NCBI GenBank assembly: GCA_025517485.1
Contig: JAOPKB010000003.1
Span: forward strand, 1-64,000
From: Natronoglomus mannanivorans
GTDB taxonomy: Archaea; Halobacteriota; Halobacteria; Halobacteriales; Natrialbaceae
Direction: 5' to 3'
Length of the DNA stretch: 64,000 nucleotides
A program made the translations under genes and the position numbers. Positions 26,637 through 34,230 of the stretch are shown in pieces. The first letter of the stretch is position 1. Every line of letters starts with the position of its first letter. The notes under the pieces are model-generated. The model saw only the letters and a program-made list of their open reading frames with translations. It was not told the origin of the DNA and ran no database searches.

Positions 26637-27200
26637 ATGAGCAGCCAGCACGACGAGGAACTCACACACGAGAACGCCGGTCAGGACGTCATCGCCGTCG
26701 ACGAGGAGGACACCGAACTCGAGACCGTCAACCGACTCGAGGCCCACACCGGCGACGGGATTCGCCACCGCGCGTTCACGTCGCTCGTCTTCGACGACGA
26801 CGACAACATCCTGCTCGCCCAGCGGGCGCCCGGCAAGCGACTCTGGGGAACCTACTGGGACGGCACCGTCGCCTCGCATCCGGTCGAGGGACAGAGCCAG
26901 GAGGAGGCGACGCGCCAGCGTCTCGAGGAGGAACTCGGAATTACACCCGATCAGTACCACGACCTGCGCGTGACTGACAAGTTCGAGTACAAACGCTACT
27001 TCGAAAATGCAGGTGTCGAACACGAGGTCTGTGCCGTCCTGCAGTTGACGCTGTCGAATACGGACCTCGATCCGGACGAAGAGGAGGTCGCGGGGTTGAT
27101 GTGGGTTCCCTACGAGCGCCTGCACGCCAACCCGGAGTGGTACCGCCAGCTCAGACTCTGTCCGTGGTTCGAAATCGCGATGCGCCGGGACGTCCGGTAG
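26637..27200 (+). CDS. idi: type 1 isopentenyl-diphosphate isomerase-like Nudix protein
   Basis: The 187-residue protein aligns along its length with type 1 IPP isomerase, which interconverts IPP and DMAPP for archaeal lipid synthesis: RAFTSLVFDDDDNILLAQRA, then GTYWDGTVASHPVEGQSQEE, the Nudix-like helix ATRQRLEEELGI and the Glu-containing EHEVCAVLQ. In the Escherichia coli enzyme the first catalytic residue is a Cys in SVCGHP; here that position reads TVASHP, so the Cys is Ala. The second catalytic Glu region and the metal-binding His are retained. It may work differently, be inactive, or act as another Nudix hydrolase; haloarchaea usually also have a type 2 isomerase. Confidence 0.8.
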   Translation: MSSQHDEELTHENAGQDVIAVDEEDTELETVNRLEAHTGDGIRHRAFTSLVFDDDDNILLAQRAPGKRLWGTYWDGTVASHPVEGQSQEEATRQRLEEELGITPDQYHDLRVTDKFEYKRYFENAGVEHEVCAVLQLTLSNTDLDPDEEEVAGLMWVPYERLHANPEWYRQLRLCPWFEIAMRRDVR

Positions 27201-27410
27201 TCGGTTCTCCGAGGTCAGTCCGTTTCGAAACCGCTCGCTCTCGAGGAGCGGAGTTGCCGATACAACTGACGACGAGCGCCAGGAGTCGGCTGGGGACCTC
27301 GAACCGACCGCTCCCATCCAATTCTCGAGGTGTGCTAACAACCAACAAGGCTTATACCCCTTCACTTCGTAGCGTCGGGTAGCGACCGACACAATCGGTC
27401 CATCCATGAT

Positions 27411-27719
27411 ATGAGTTCCCAACCGCAGGAATCGGAGACGTGCACGATCGACCTCTCACGCGAACAGCAGTGGGTCGTCCACCACGTCCTGACCACGCGT
27501 GCCGACGAAGCGATCGACGACAGTGACTCCCCTCCAGCGTGGCTGCTCACACTCGTCGAGACGATCGAATCCGACGAGGAGGCCCTCACCTATCACCAGG
27601 CACGTAAACTCCACGACGCCCTGAAACGCTACGCGAAAGCCGACGAGACGCCCGACCGCGACGTCGAACCGGCGACGACCGTGACGAACAGGCTCAGTAC
27701 GACACTGGAGGCGTGGTAG
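27411..27719 (+). CDS. small conserved haloarchaeal protein
   Basis: This 102-residue acidic protein has helical blocks REQQWVVHHVLTTRADEAI and YHQARKLHDALKRYA joined by a Ser/Asp loop, a pattern found in small haloarchaeal families of unknown role. CTTATAC near 27352 is a possible TATA box, which would leave an untranslated leader of about 30 bases, unlike most genes here. No catalytic or metal motif is visible. Confidence 0.65.
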   Translation: MSSQPQESETCTIDLSREQQWVVHHVLTTRADEAIDDSDSPPAWLLTLVETIESDEEALTYHQARKLHDALKRYAKADETPDRDVEPATTVTNRLSTTLEAW

Positions 27720-27791
27720 TCACGAGAGACGCACCTGCCGATCGACTCGAAAGCCATAACCATACCCGCCATTGTCCTCACGCAGCCCGTC

Positions 27792-27851
27792 GCGATCCGT
27801 TTTCGGTCGCAGCGATCGATTTTTGACTGCAGCGATCCGTTTTCAGGGACG
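27792..27851. repeat. three tandem copies of a degenerate 20-base unit
   Basis: The unit GCGATCCGTTTTCGGTCGCA is repeated three times head to tail. The second copy differs at several positions and the third diverges after its first 13 bases, where it runs into the end of the minus-strand gene. It lies in the short space between two converging genes, so a role in transcription termination is possible through its T-rich core, but simple duplication explains it equally well. Confidence 0.6.
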
Positions 27852-28169
27852 CGTCGTCGCCCACACCGCAGTCGTGGCCAGTAGAACGGCCGGGAGCAGC
27901 GGGAGGATCAACAACGCGAAGAAGTAGTTGTAACTCGGCGGCCACAGCAAAATCGACAGCGGAGCGACGATAAACGCGACGACGATCACGCCGACGAGCA
28001 CCCAGCCGCGCCAGTCGAACGATCGGTCGACTGCGTCGGGATGGACCGGCTCCGAGAGCCGATCGTCGGTGTCACTATCGGGATCAGATTCGGATTCACT
28101 ACTGACTCGCTCACCCTCGGCGTCGAATCCCGACGGATCGTGAACGTAGCCGTCGTCGCTCGAACTCAC
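27843..28169 (-). CDS. two-helix membrane protein with acidic N-terminal tail
   Basis: The 108-residue protein has an acidic, Ser/Asp-rich N-terminus (about 1-48, including SESESDPDSDTD) and two hydrophobic helices (about 53-72 and 78-103). Start is GTG, read as MSSSDDGY. No motif identifies a function; it probably has the tail in the cytoplasm, by charge. Downstream, its stop overlaps a 20-base tandem repeat. Confidence 0.65.
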   Translation of the reverse strand: MSSSDDGYVHDPSGFDAEGERVSSESESDPDSDTDDRLSEPVHPDAVDRSFDWRGWVLVGVIVVAFIVAPLSILLWPPSYNYFFALLILPLLPAVLLATTAVWATTRP

Positions 28170-28224
28170 ACGTGCAAGTTACGACCACGGCATCATAGCA
28201 CTCACGGTTTCGGCGGCGTTGCGA

Positions 28225-29271
28225 TCACGACTCGAGTTCGCTGTCCGGCTTGACGACCACCTTTCCGAACCCCTCTCGGTTCTCGAGGAGTTCGTGTGCG
28301 CGGGCAGTCTCGCTCATCGGGAGGACCTCCCGGATCGCGGGTTCGAAGGTACCGTCCCAGACGAGGGCCATCACGTCGTCGACCTGTCCGGACGTGGCCA
28401 TCGTCGAGCCGAGGATCGACAGCCCGTTCCAGAAGATCCGCCGGATGTCCGTCTCGGGGTTCGGACCCGTCGTCGCGCCGCAGGTGACCAGTCGTCCGCC
28501 CTTCGCGAGCGCGCGAATGGAGTCACGCCAAGTCTCGCCGCCGACGTGGTCGACGACGACGTCGACGCCCCGCTTGCCCGTCTCCGCGCGCACCCAGTCG
28601 GCGAAGTCCGCTTCCTCGTAGTTACAGACGTGGTCCGCGCCGTGGTCGCGAGCGTACTCGAGTTTCTCCTCGCTGCTGCCGGTCGCGTACACCTCCGCAC
28701 CCGCGTAGTCGGCGATCTGGAGCGCGGCGTGGCCGACGCCGCCGCTGGCGCCGAGGACGAGGATCGACTCCCCGGCCTCGAGGTCGGCCCGATCGATCAG
28801 CATCCGCCACGCCGTTTGAAAGACGAGCGTGCTCGAGCCGGCGACCTCCCAGTCGACGCCTTCGGGGACCGGAATCAGGTTGGCCTCGGGGACGGCAGCG
28901 TACTCGCTGTGGACGCCCTGGACGTGTTCGCCGACGATGTGAAACGAGGTACAGAGGGTGTACTCGCCGTCCCGGCAGAACTCGCACTCGCCACAGGAGA
29001 CGCCGGCGGAGACCGCGACACGGTCGCCCTCTTCGAACCGGGTTACGTCCGGACCGACCTCGCGGACGACCCCTGCCGCATCGCTGCCCGGCACGTGGGG
29101 CATCTCGAGGTCGATCCCGGGGAGTCCGCCGCGAACCCAGACGTCGAGGTGGTTGAGCGCGCCCGCCTTGACGTCGACCAGCACCTCGTCGTCGTCGATC
29201 TCCGGATCCGGATACTCGCCGTACGCTACGACCTCCGTCCCGCCGTGGTCGGTGATCTGGACTGCCTGCAT
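28225..29271 (-). CDS. zinc-type alcohol dehydrogenase / quinone oxidoreductase family protein (MDR)
   Basis: This 348-residue medium-chain dehydrogenase starts MQAVQITDHGGTEVVAYGE and has the catalytic GroES-like domain with GALNHLDVWVRGGLPG and HVPGSDAAGVV. The structural zinc ligands are present as CGECEFCRDGEYTLC. The Rossmann domain shows VLGASGGVGHAALQIA. The catalytic-zinc site is not a standard GHE, so this is nearer the quinone-reductase-like group that keeps a structural zinc. It would reduce or oxidise a carbonyl using NAD(P)H. The ATG at 29271 is preferred to an in-frame start upstream. It is divergent from the ABC operon. Confidence 0.88.
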   Translation of the reverse strand: MQAVQITDHGGTEVVAYGEYPDPEIDDDEVLVDVKAGALNHLDVWVRGGLPGIDLEMPHVPGSDAAGVVREVGPDVTRFEEGDRVAVSAGVSCGECEFCRDGEYTLCTSFHIVGEHVQGVHSEYAAVPEANLIPVPEGVDWEVAGSSTLVFQTAWRMLIDRADLEAGESILVLGASGGVGHAALQIADYAGAEVYATGSSEEKLEYARDHGADHVCNYEEADFADWVRAETGKRGVDVVVDHVGGETWRDSIRALAKGGRLVTCGATTGPNPETDIRRIFWNGLSILGSTMATSGQVDDVMALVWDGTFEPAIREVLPMSETARAHELLENREGFGKVVVKPDSELES

Positions 29272-29376
29272 AGATGGCTCGTCCACGCGGGCGGTGAAAA
29301 CGATTGATGAGTTGCGAACGGTCCGATCGCCGGGCGTGTAAACGACCTGGTCGGGTTCGTGCCCAAAACTTTGCGA

Positions 29377-29402
29377 CACAATGTGACTTTGTATCACAAA
29401 GT
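29377..29402. promoter_or_regulatory. adjacent palindromes over the ABC-operon promoter
   Basis: Two inverted repeats abut: CACAATGTG (29377-29385) and ACTTTGT-ATC-ACAAAGT (29386-29402), the second having perfect 7-base arms. TATTATG follows directly and would be the TATA element, 32-40 bases before the permease start. The operon ends with a winged-helix regulator that could bind here; that link is inference. The MDR gene on the other strand starts only about 105 bases away. Confidence 0.55.
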
Positions 29403-29441
29403 ATTATGTGATCTCAGTAAGAGGTTTCTGACAAGAGAACG

Positions 29442-30302
29442 ATGGTGACGAACACAGAACGACACGAAACAGCCACAGAGAGGACCACAGACTCCAGATC
29501 ACGGGTCTGGTTCGGCCAGGTCAGAGCGTTCACCGAGCGGTGTCTGCGCGAGGTGATGAACAGCTGGACGATGCTCCTGACGGTGCTGGCCCTGCCGGCG
29601 GGGTTACAGTTGTTCTACGGCGTCCTGTGGGAGGGCGTTCCGACCGCGATGATCTCGAGTGCGGCCGTCGGGACGGCCGTCTTCGGCGCGATGTACATCT
29701 GTCTGTACATCTTCGGCTACCTGCTGGCCGGCGACCTCGAGGACCGACGCTACGCGGCCTATCGGTCGATGCCGCTGTCGCCCTCGGCGGACCTGTCCGG
29801 GCGGATGCTCGCGGGAATCGTCCTCGCTGCCGTCGCGTTCGTCCTGACGATTCTGGCGGGCGTCGTCACCGGCGGTTCGTTCGCGATCCGCGGTCTCGCC
29901 TCGGTTCCGGTCGTCGTGCTGGCGTTCCTGCTCACCTGCATCTTCTGGATGATCGTCGCGGTGCCGTTCGTCGTCTACGCGAAGAACGAACGCGTCGCCG
30001 AGTACGCGGTGCCGTTGATCGGCATGCTCGGCTACATGGGGACGGGGTTCAACGGCGTGATGGTGGATCTCGCACCGATCGAGGGCGAGATCCTGAACTA
30101 CCTGCCGAACACGCTGCCGACGCGGCTGCTGGTCTACCACCTCGTCCCCGCCGACGACTGGGTGGAACTCGGTGTCGCCCCGCCGGCGATGCCAACCGGC
30201 CCCGAGTACGTCCTCTTGATGGTCGTCTACGCGGTCCTCGCGGTCGTCGTCGGAACGATGATCGTCAACAAAGTACTGTACAAACGGGGGTGGTGGCCAT
30301 GA
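29442..30302 (+). CDS. ABC-2 type transporter permease
   Basis: The 286-residue protein has a basic cytoplasmic start (FTERCLREVMNSWTMLL) and six hydrophobic segments, including VGTAVFGAMYICLYIFGYLLAGDLEDRRYAAYRSMPLSP, an ABC-2 type permease pattern with the cytoplasmic coupling helix following it. It would be the membrane half of an exporter whose ATPase is encoded next, with the stop and start overlapping as ATGA. Substrate unknown; ABC-2 exporters of this size move drugs, lipids or polysaccharide. Confidence 0.85.
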   Translation: MVTNTERHETATERTTDSRSRVWFGQVRAFTERCLREVMNSWTMLLTVLALPAGLQLFYGVLWEGVPTAMISSAAVGTAVFGAMYICLYIFGYLLAGDLEDRRYAAYRSMPLSPSADLSGRMLAGIVLAAVAFVLTILAGVVTGGSFAIRGLASVPVVVLAFLLTCIFWMIVAVPFVVYAKNERVAEYAVPLIGMLGYMGTGFNGVMVDLAPIEGEILNYLPNTLPTRLLVYHLVPADDWVELGVAPPAMPTGPEYVLLMVVYAVLAVVVGTMIVNKVLYKRGWWP

Positions 30303-31234
30303 GCCGGCAGGAGCCGACGGAACGGAGCGGGGACGACGAACGGAACCAGAGTCGGGATCGACCGTGCATCCGCGTGTCGAGCCTCGAGAAATCCTTCGGC
30401 GATGAAGGCGTCCTGAAGGGGATCGATCTCACCGTCGAGACCGGCGAACTGCTCGCCGTGATGGGGCCAAACGGCGTCGGGAAGTCCGTGCTGTTCTCCT
30501 GTCTCGCCGGAAGCGACCATCCCTCGGCGGGGACGGTCGAGGTCCTCGGCGCGGACCCCACGACCCGATCGGACACCACCGGCTTCCTCCTGCAAGACGC
30601 CCTGTGCGTCGATCGGCTCACCGGTCGGGAGAACCTCCGCTTTTACGAGCAGCTCCATCCGAACTTCACCGACGACTGGCGCGAGTACGTCGAGGCTCTC
30701 GACATCGCTGACGACCTCGACAAGCGCGTCGAGAACTACTCCGGTGGGATGAAACGCAAACTCGAGTTGGCGATCGCACTCAGTATCGACGTCCCGCTGT
30801 ACCTGTTAGACGAGCCGACGGCCGCACTCGATCTGACGATGATCCAGGCGGTCCACGGTCTGATTCGGGAGAAACAGGCCGAGGGGAAGACTGTCGTCGT
30901 CTCGAGTCACCGTCCGATGGACGTCGAGATCGCCGATCGAATCGCGTTCGTCGCGGACGGTCGCGTGGTCGCGACGGGGCCGCCCGACGAGCTGTTCGAG
31001 GCGGTTCCGACGGTCGTGGAGACGAGGCTGTCGAACGCGGAGGCTCTCGCCGAGATCGCACGGGGCGGCGAGGTGTTTCAGGGCAACGGTGGGGTTCGCG
31101 GGTTCCTGTCTGCGGACTCGGTAGAGGCAGTTGATCTCGAGGGAACGGCGGACGCCGAGTTCGAGATCGTCTCGCCGGGATACACCGACCTCTTTAACTA
31201 CTATACGAGGCTCTCTCCGACGAACGGTCGGTGA
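30299..31234 (+). CDS. ABC transporter ATP-binding protein
   Basis: The 311-residue protein drives the exporter with ATP. Walker A is VMGPNGVGKSVLFS, the Q-loop is FLLQDALCVDRLTG, the signature is NYSGGMKRKLELA, Walker B is PLYLLDEPTAALDL and the H-loop is VVVSSHRPMDVE. Start overlaps the permease stop and its own stop overlaps the GTG of the next gene, so translation is coupled through the operon. The C-terminal 80 residues (SVEAVDLEGTADAEFE, PGYTDLFNYYTRL) follow the usual ABC-2 ATPase extension. Confidence 0.95.
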   Translation: MSRQEPTERSGDDERNQSRDRPCIRVSSLEKSFGDEGVLKGIDLTVETGELLAVMGPNGVGKSVLFSCLAGSDHPSAGTVEVLGADPTTRSDTTGFLLQDALCVDRLTGRENLRFYEQLHPNFTDDWREYVEALDIADDLDKRVENYSGGMKRKLELAIALSIDVPLYLLDEPTAALDLTMIQAVHGLIREKQAEGKTVVVSSHRPMDVEIADRIAFVADGRVVATGPPDELFEAVPTVVETRLSNAEALAEIARGGEVFQGNGGVRGFLSADSVEAVDLEGTADAEFEIVSPGYTDLFNYYTRLSPTNGR

Positions 31235-31947
31235 CTTCGATGACCGGAACTGGCACTGGCACTGACACTGGACACGAGAACGGACCCGAACCTGACCCCG
31301 AATCCGGGTCCGAGCAGGGGCCCGGAGACGACGCCGGTCCAGACCCCGACAAAGAGGCACTTCGAGCTGAACTCGGCCAGATCAAGGCGGCGATGGGACT
31401 CCGCGAGGAGTACCCCTACTGGTGGCGCTGGTGGCTCGTCGAAGGGATCGGCGTCGGGCTGCTCTTCCCGCTCATCCAGTTCGGATTACGCGATGGCTTC
31501 TCGTACCCGTTGATCGCGCTCGTCGTCGGCGTCTTCCTCGGTCACCAGCTCGCCCTGTGGCGGATCCTGAAGGACTACGAGAAGCCGACGACTGGCGTCC
31601 CCAGCTGGGACGCCTGGAACGTCACCCTGATCGCCGGAATTCTGGCGATCGCCATCGGATTCGGCCCCGTCACCGACCAGCTGGCGTTCGAGTACACGAT
31701 GACGGTCATCTTCGTCGCCGCCGGCTCGGTCGCCGGCGTCGCGTACCTGTTTATGGGCCAGTTGCTCGAGGGCTACGACATCCGGACGGCCGATCGATAC
31801 GCCTTCTACGTCGGCGGGGCGTGGCTGCTCGTGCTGGTCGCGGTCGTCCCACACGTCCCGTTCCTGCGTGAGTGGGCCTTCGCCGTCCTCGGAATCGGGC
31901 TCGCCATCCACAATATCGGATCGTACGTCGTCCTCTCGAGGGTTTGA
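31231..31947 (+). CDS. membrane protein of the ABC operon with acidic repeat-rich N-terminus
   Basis: The 238-residue product has a 45-residue low-complexity N-terminus (alternating Gly/Thr and Pro/Asp/Glu) and then five or six hydrophobic segments (about 65-85, 90-110, 130-150, 155-178 and 190-235). YPYWWRWWLVEGIG is the first segment entry. Start is GTG overlapping the ATPase stop; an ATG three codons later is an alternative. It is translationally coupled to the exporter and may be an accessory subunit, but I do not recognise the family. Confidence 0.8.
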   Translation: MTSMTGTGTGTDTGHENGPEPDPESGSEQGPGDDAGPDPDKEALRAELGQIKAAMGLREEYPYWWRWWLVEGIGVGLLFPLIQFGLRDGFSYPLIALVVGVFLGHQLALWRILKDYEKPTTGVPSWDAWNVTLIAGILAIAIGFGPVTDQLAFEYTMTVIFVAAGSVAGVAYLFMGQLLEGYDIRTADRYAFYVGGAWLLVLVAVVPHVPFLREWAFAVLGIGLAIHNIGSYVVLSRV

Positions 31948-31985
31948 GACGCCGAAATAGACGAATCGACGCACCGACGAACACG

Positions 31986-32273
31986 ATGGAATTCGACAAA
32001 CTCGTCCACCAGCCGACGCGGCTCCAGCTCTTCGCTCACCTCTACGCGAACGGCGAGACGAGTTTCTCTGCCCTGACGGACGACCTCGAGATCACCGAAG
32101 GAAACCTCGCCAGTCATATCGGGAAGATGGAGGAGGCGGACTGCGTAGCTGTAAACAAACAGTTCGTCGACGGGAGCCCGCAGACGACCTACCGCCTCAC
32201 GGAGCACGGGGAGGACCTGTTCGAAGCGCACGTACAGACACTCGAAGAGCTGATCGACGGGCTGGATTCGTGA
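31986..32273 (+). CDS. winged-helix transcriptional regulator closing the ABC operon
   Basis: The 95-residue protein is a compact winged helix: MEFDKLVHQPTRLQLFAHLY starts like ArsR/PadR-type repressors, LTDDLEITEGNLASHIGKME is the recognition region and TTYRLTEHGEDLFEAHVQTL the wing and dimer helix. It has no ligand domain. Position 38 bases after the membrane protein makes it the last gene of the operon, so it may repress the operon through the palindromes near 29390. Confidence 0.88.
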   Translation: MEFDKLVHQPTRLQLFAHLYANGETSFSALTDDLEITEGNLASHIGKMEEADCVAVNKQFVDGSPQTTYRLTEHGEDLFEAHVQTLEELIDGLDS

Positions 32274-32627
32274 ATCGACCCGACGAGGAGTCCATCAGCG
32301 TTCCAACACGGGTGCCCTGTTCGGAGTTCGTCGTGAAACACGCGACTGGGGCGAGAGGAGAACGTCCCAAACCGGTCGACAGACGATCCGATATGGTCAC
32401 GACGTGACGGCGTTCGTACCGGTACGAGGATGCGATCTGTCGTGACCGCTTTCCGTGCGCAACTGCTGACCACCGTGTAGCATCTGCACAGAAGTCAGTG
32501 TCTGAGAACCCGTCACCGGATAGCTACTTCACTCTCGATACGGAAGTTAGTATGATCCTTGGTAACACGAACCAGTTCCGAGGGTCGACGATAGTTCTCC
32601 GGAAGGAACAACGGGAGGAACGAAACC
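32274..32627. other. intergenic region before the flavin oxidase
   Basis: About 350 bases carry no credible frame. The second half is AT-richer (around 32480-32560) and could hold the promoter of the flavin oxidase gene. A strong purine-rich ribosome-binding site lies at its end. Confidence 0.4.
32613..32619 (+). promoter_or_regulatory. Shine-Dalgarno sequence of the flavin oxidase gene
   Basis: GGGAGGA ends eight bases before the ATG at 32628 and complements the 16S rRNA 3' end. Most genes in this window look leaderless, so a strong Shine-Dalgarno site implies a leadered transcript for this gene and supports this start. Confidence 0.6.
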
Positions 32628-34016
32628 ATGGCAACAGCAGGAACGGACGACGGCGCGGAAATCGAGCAACTGGAAGGGGCGCTTCGAGGTGACCTACTCC
32701 AGCCAGACGACGCGGAGTTCGACGACGCACGCACTATTTACAACGCGATGATCGACAGGCACCCACGGTTGATCGCCCGGTGTGCCGACGTCGCGGACGT
32801 GGTTGCGGCCGTGAATTTCGGACGTGATCACGACCTCGAGACCGCGATCCGCAGCGGTGGCCACAGCGGGCCCGGTCTGGGTGTAGTCGACGACGGGCTG
32901 GTCGTCGACCTCTCGAACATGACTGGCATCCGTGTCGATCCAGAGGCGAAGACCGTCCACGTCGAACCCGGGTGCACCTGGGGCGACGTCGATCACGCCA
33001 CCCACGCGTTCGGGCTAGCGACTGTCAGCGGAGTCATCTCGACGACCGGCGTCGGCGGGCTGACCCTCGGCGGCGGGCACGGGTATCTGAGCCGCAAGCA
33101 CGGTCTGGCTATCGACAATCTGGTGAGCGCGGACGTCGTGCTGGCCGACGGACGGCTGGTCCACGCGAGCGAGGACGAGAACTCGGACCTGTTCTGGGCG
33201 CTGCGCGGCGGCGGCGGCAACTTCGGCGTCGTCACCTCGTTCGAGTTTCAACTGCATTCGGTCGAGACGGTCGTCGCCGGGCCGCTGTTCTGGCCGATCG
33301 ACGAACTCGAGTCCACGATGCGCTGGTATCGTGAGTGGCTGCCCGAGACACCGGAAGACGTCTACGCCTTCTACCTCGTCGCCGAGATTCCGGGTGCACC
33401 TTTCCCGGAAGCGATCCACGGCGAGAAGGTCTGTGGATTGATGTGGTGCTATCTGGGGCCGGAAGAGCAGGCCGAGACCGTGATCCAACCGGCTCGTGAC
33501 GTCGCCGAACCGCTGTTCGAACACGTCGATCCGATGCCGTATCCGGCGCTTCAGAGTATGTTCGACGACCTGTATCCGCCGGGCGATCAGTGGTACTGGA
33601 AGGGCGACTTCGTACGTGAACTGACCGACGAAGCCATCGCCGAACATCGGCGCTTTGCCGAGGTGCCGACGCCGCAGTCGACGATGCACCTCTATCCCGT
33701 CGACGGTGCCGTCCACCGCGTGGACGAAGACGAGACCGCCTGGAGCCACCGCGACGCCACCTGGTCGATGGTCATCGTCGGGGTCGACCGGGACCCGTAC
33801 AGGAGCGAGCAGATCACGGATTGGGCTCGCAGCTACTGGGAAGCAGTACACCCCCACACCGCAGGCGGTTCCTACGTCAACTTCATGATGGAAGAGGGGC
33901 CGGATCGAATTCGAGCCACCTATGGCGACAACTACGAACGACTGCAGACAGTCAAAGCGAGATACGATCCGGACAACTTCTTCCACGTGAATCAAAACAT
34001 CGAGCCGGCACCGTGA
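32628..34016 (+). CDS. FAD-linked oxidase with berberine-bridge (BBE) C-terminus
   Basis: The 462-residue protein has an FAD-binding PCMH domain: TAIRSGGHSGPGLGVVDDGL with the His that usually carries 8-alpha-linked FAD, VHVEPGCTWGDVD, TLGGGHGYLSRKHGLAIDNL (His in place of the second covalent Cys) and WALRGGGGNFGVVTSFEF. The BBE motif near the end is YVNFMMEEG with YDPDNFFHVNQNI. Such enzymes oxidise alcohols or sugars using oxygen or another acceptor. The last codon overlaps the start of a ribB fragment (GTGA). Confidence 0.9.
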   Translation: MATAGTDDGAEIEQLEGALRGDLLQPDDAEFDDARTIYNAMIDRHPRLIARCADVADVVAAVNFGRDHDLETAIRSGGHSGPGLGVVDDGLVVDLSNMTGIRVDPEAKTVHVEPGCTWGDVDHATHAFGLATVSGVISTTGVGGLTLGGGHGYLSRKHGLAIDNLVSADVVLADGRLVHASEDENSDLFWALRGGGGNFGVVTSFEFQLHSVETVVAGPLFWPIDELESTMRWYREWLPETPEDVYAFYLVAEIPGAPFPEAIHGEKVCGLMWCYLGPEEQAETVIQPARDVAEPLFEHVDPMPYPALQSMFDDLYPPGDQWYWKGDFVRELTDEAIAEHRRFAEVPTPQSTMHLYPVDGAVHRVDEDETAWSHRDATWSMVIVGVDRDPYRSEQITDWARSYWEAVHPHTAGGSYVNFMMEEGPDRIRATYGDNYERLQTVKARYDPDNFFHVNQNIEPAP

Positions 34017-34213
34017 GTCGCTTCGAACAGCGTCTCGAATCGTCAGTCGACGGCGCGGTCGCGGCGTTTCGAGCGGGCGACCTCCTGTTGATTCACGACG
34101 TTTCTGACCGGGAAGGAGAGACGGATCTGGTCTATCCGGCACGGACCGTCACACTCGCCGCCGTGAGACGGCTGCGAAACGACGCCGTCCTCGAGCGGTT
34201 CGAACGACGATAA
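34013..34213 (+). pseudogene. ribB: 5' fragment of ribB (3,4-dihydroxy-2-butanone 4-phosphate synthase)
   Basis: From the GTG overlapping the previous stop, the 66-residue frame reads like the N-terminus of DHBP synthase: AVAAFRAGDLLLIHDVSDRE, GETDLVYPARTVTLAAVRRLRNDA. The DxxDREGETDL block contains the substrate/metal residues of the family. After LRNDA the sequence switches to VLERFERR and stops, where an intact enzyme continues for about 150 residues. It is therefore a decayed or recombined remnant. It still overlaps the flavin enzyme gene as a translationally coupled ORF. Confidence 0.72.
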
Positions 34214-34230
34214 CGAACTCAGTGATTCCC

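Noticed and set aside
27843..28169. Treating the small membrane protein as an artefact because it starts at GTG and overlaps a repeat
   Set aside because: Two clean helices and acidic codon bias support a gene, so it was kept as a CDS.
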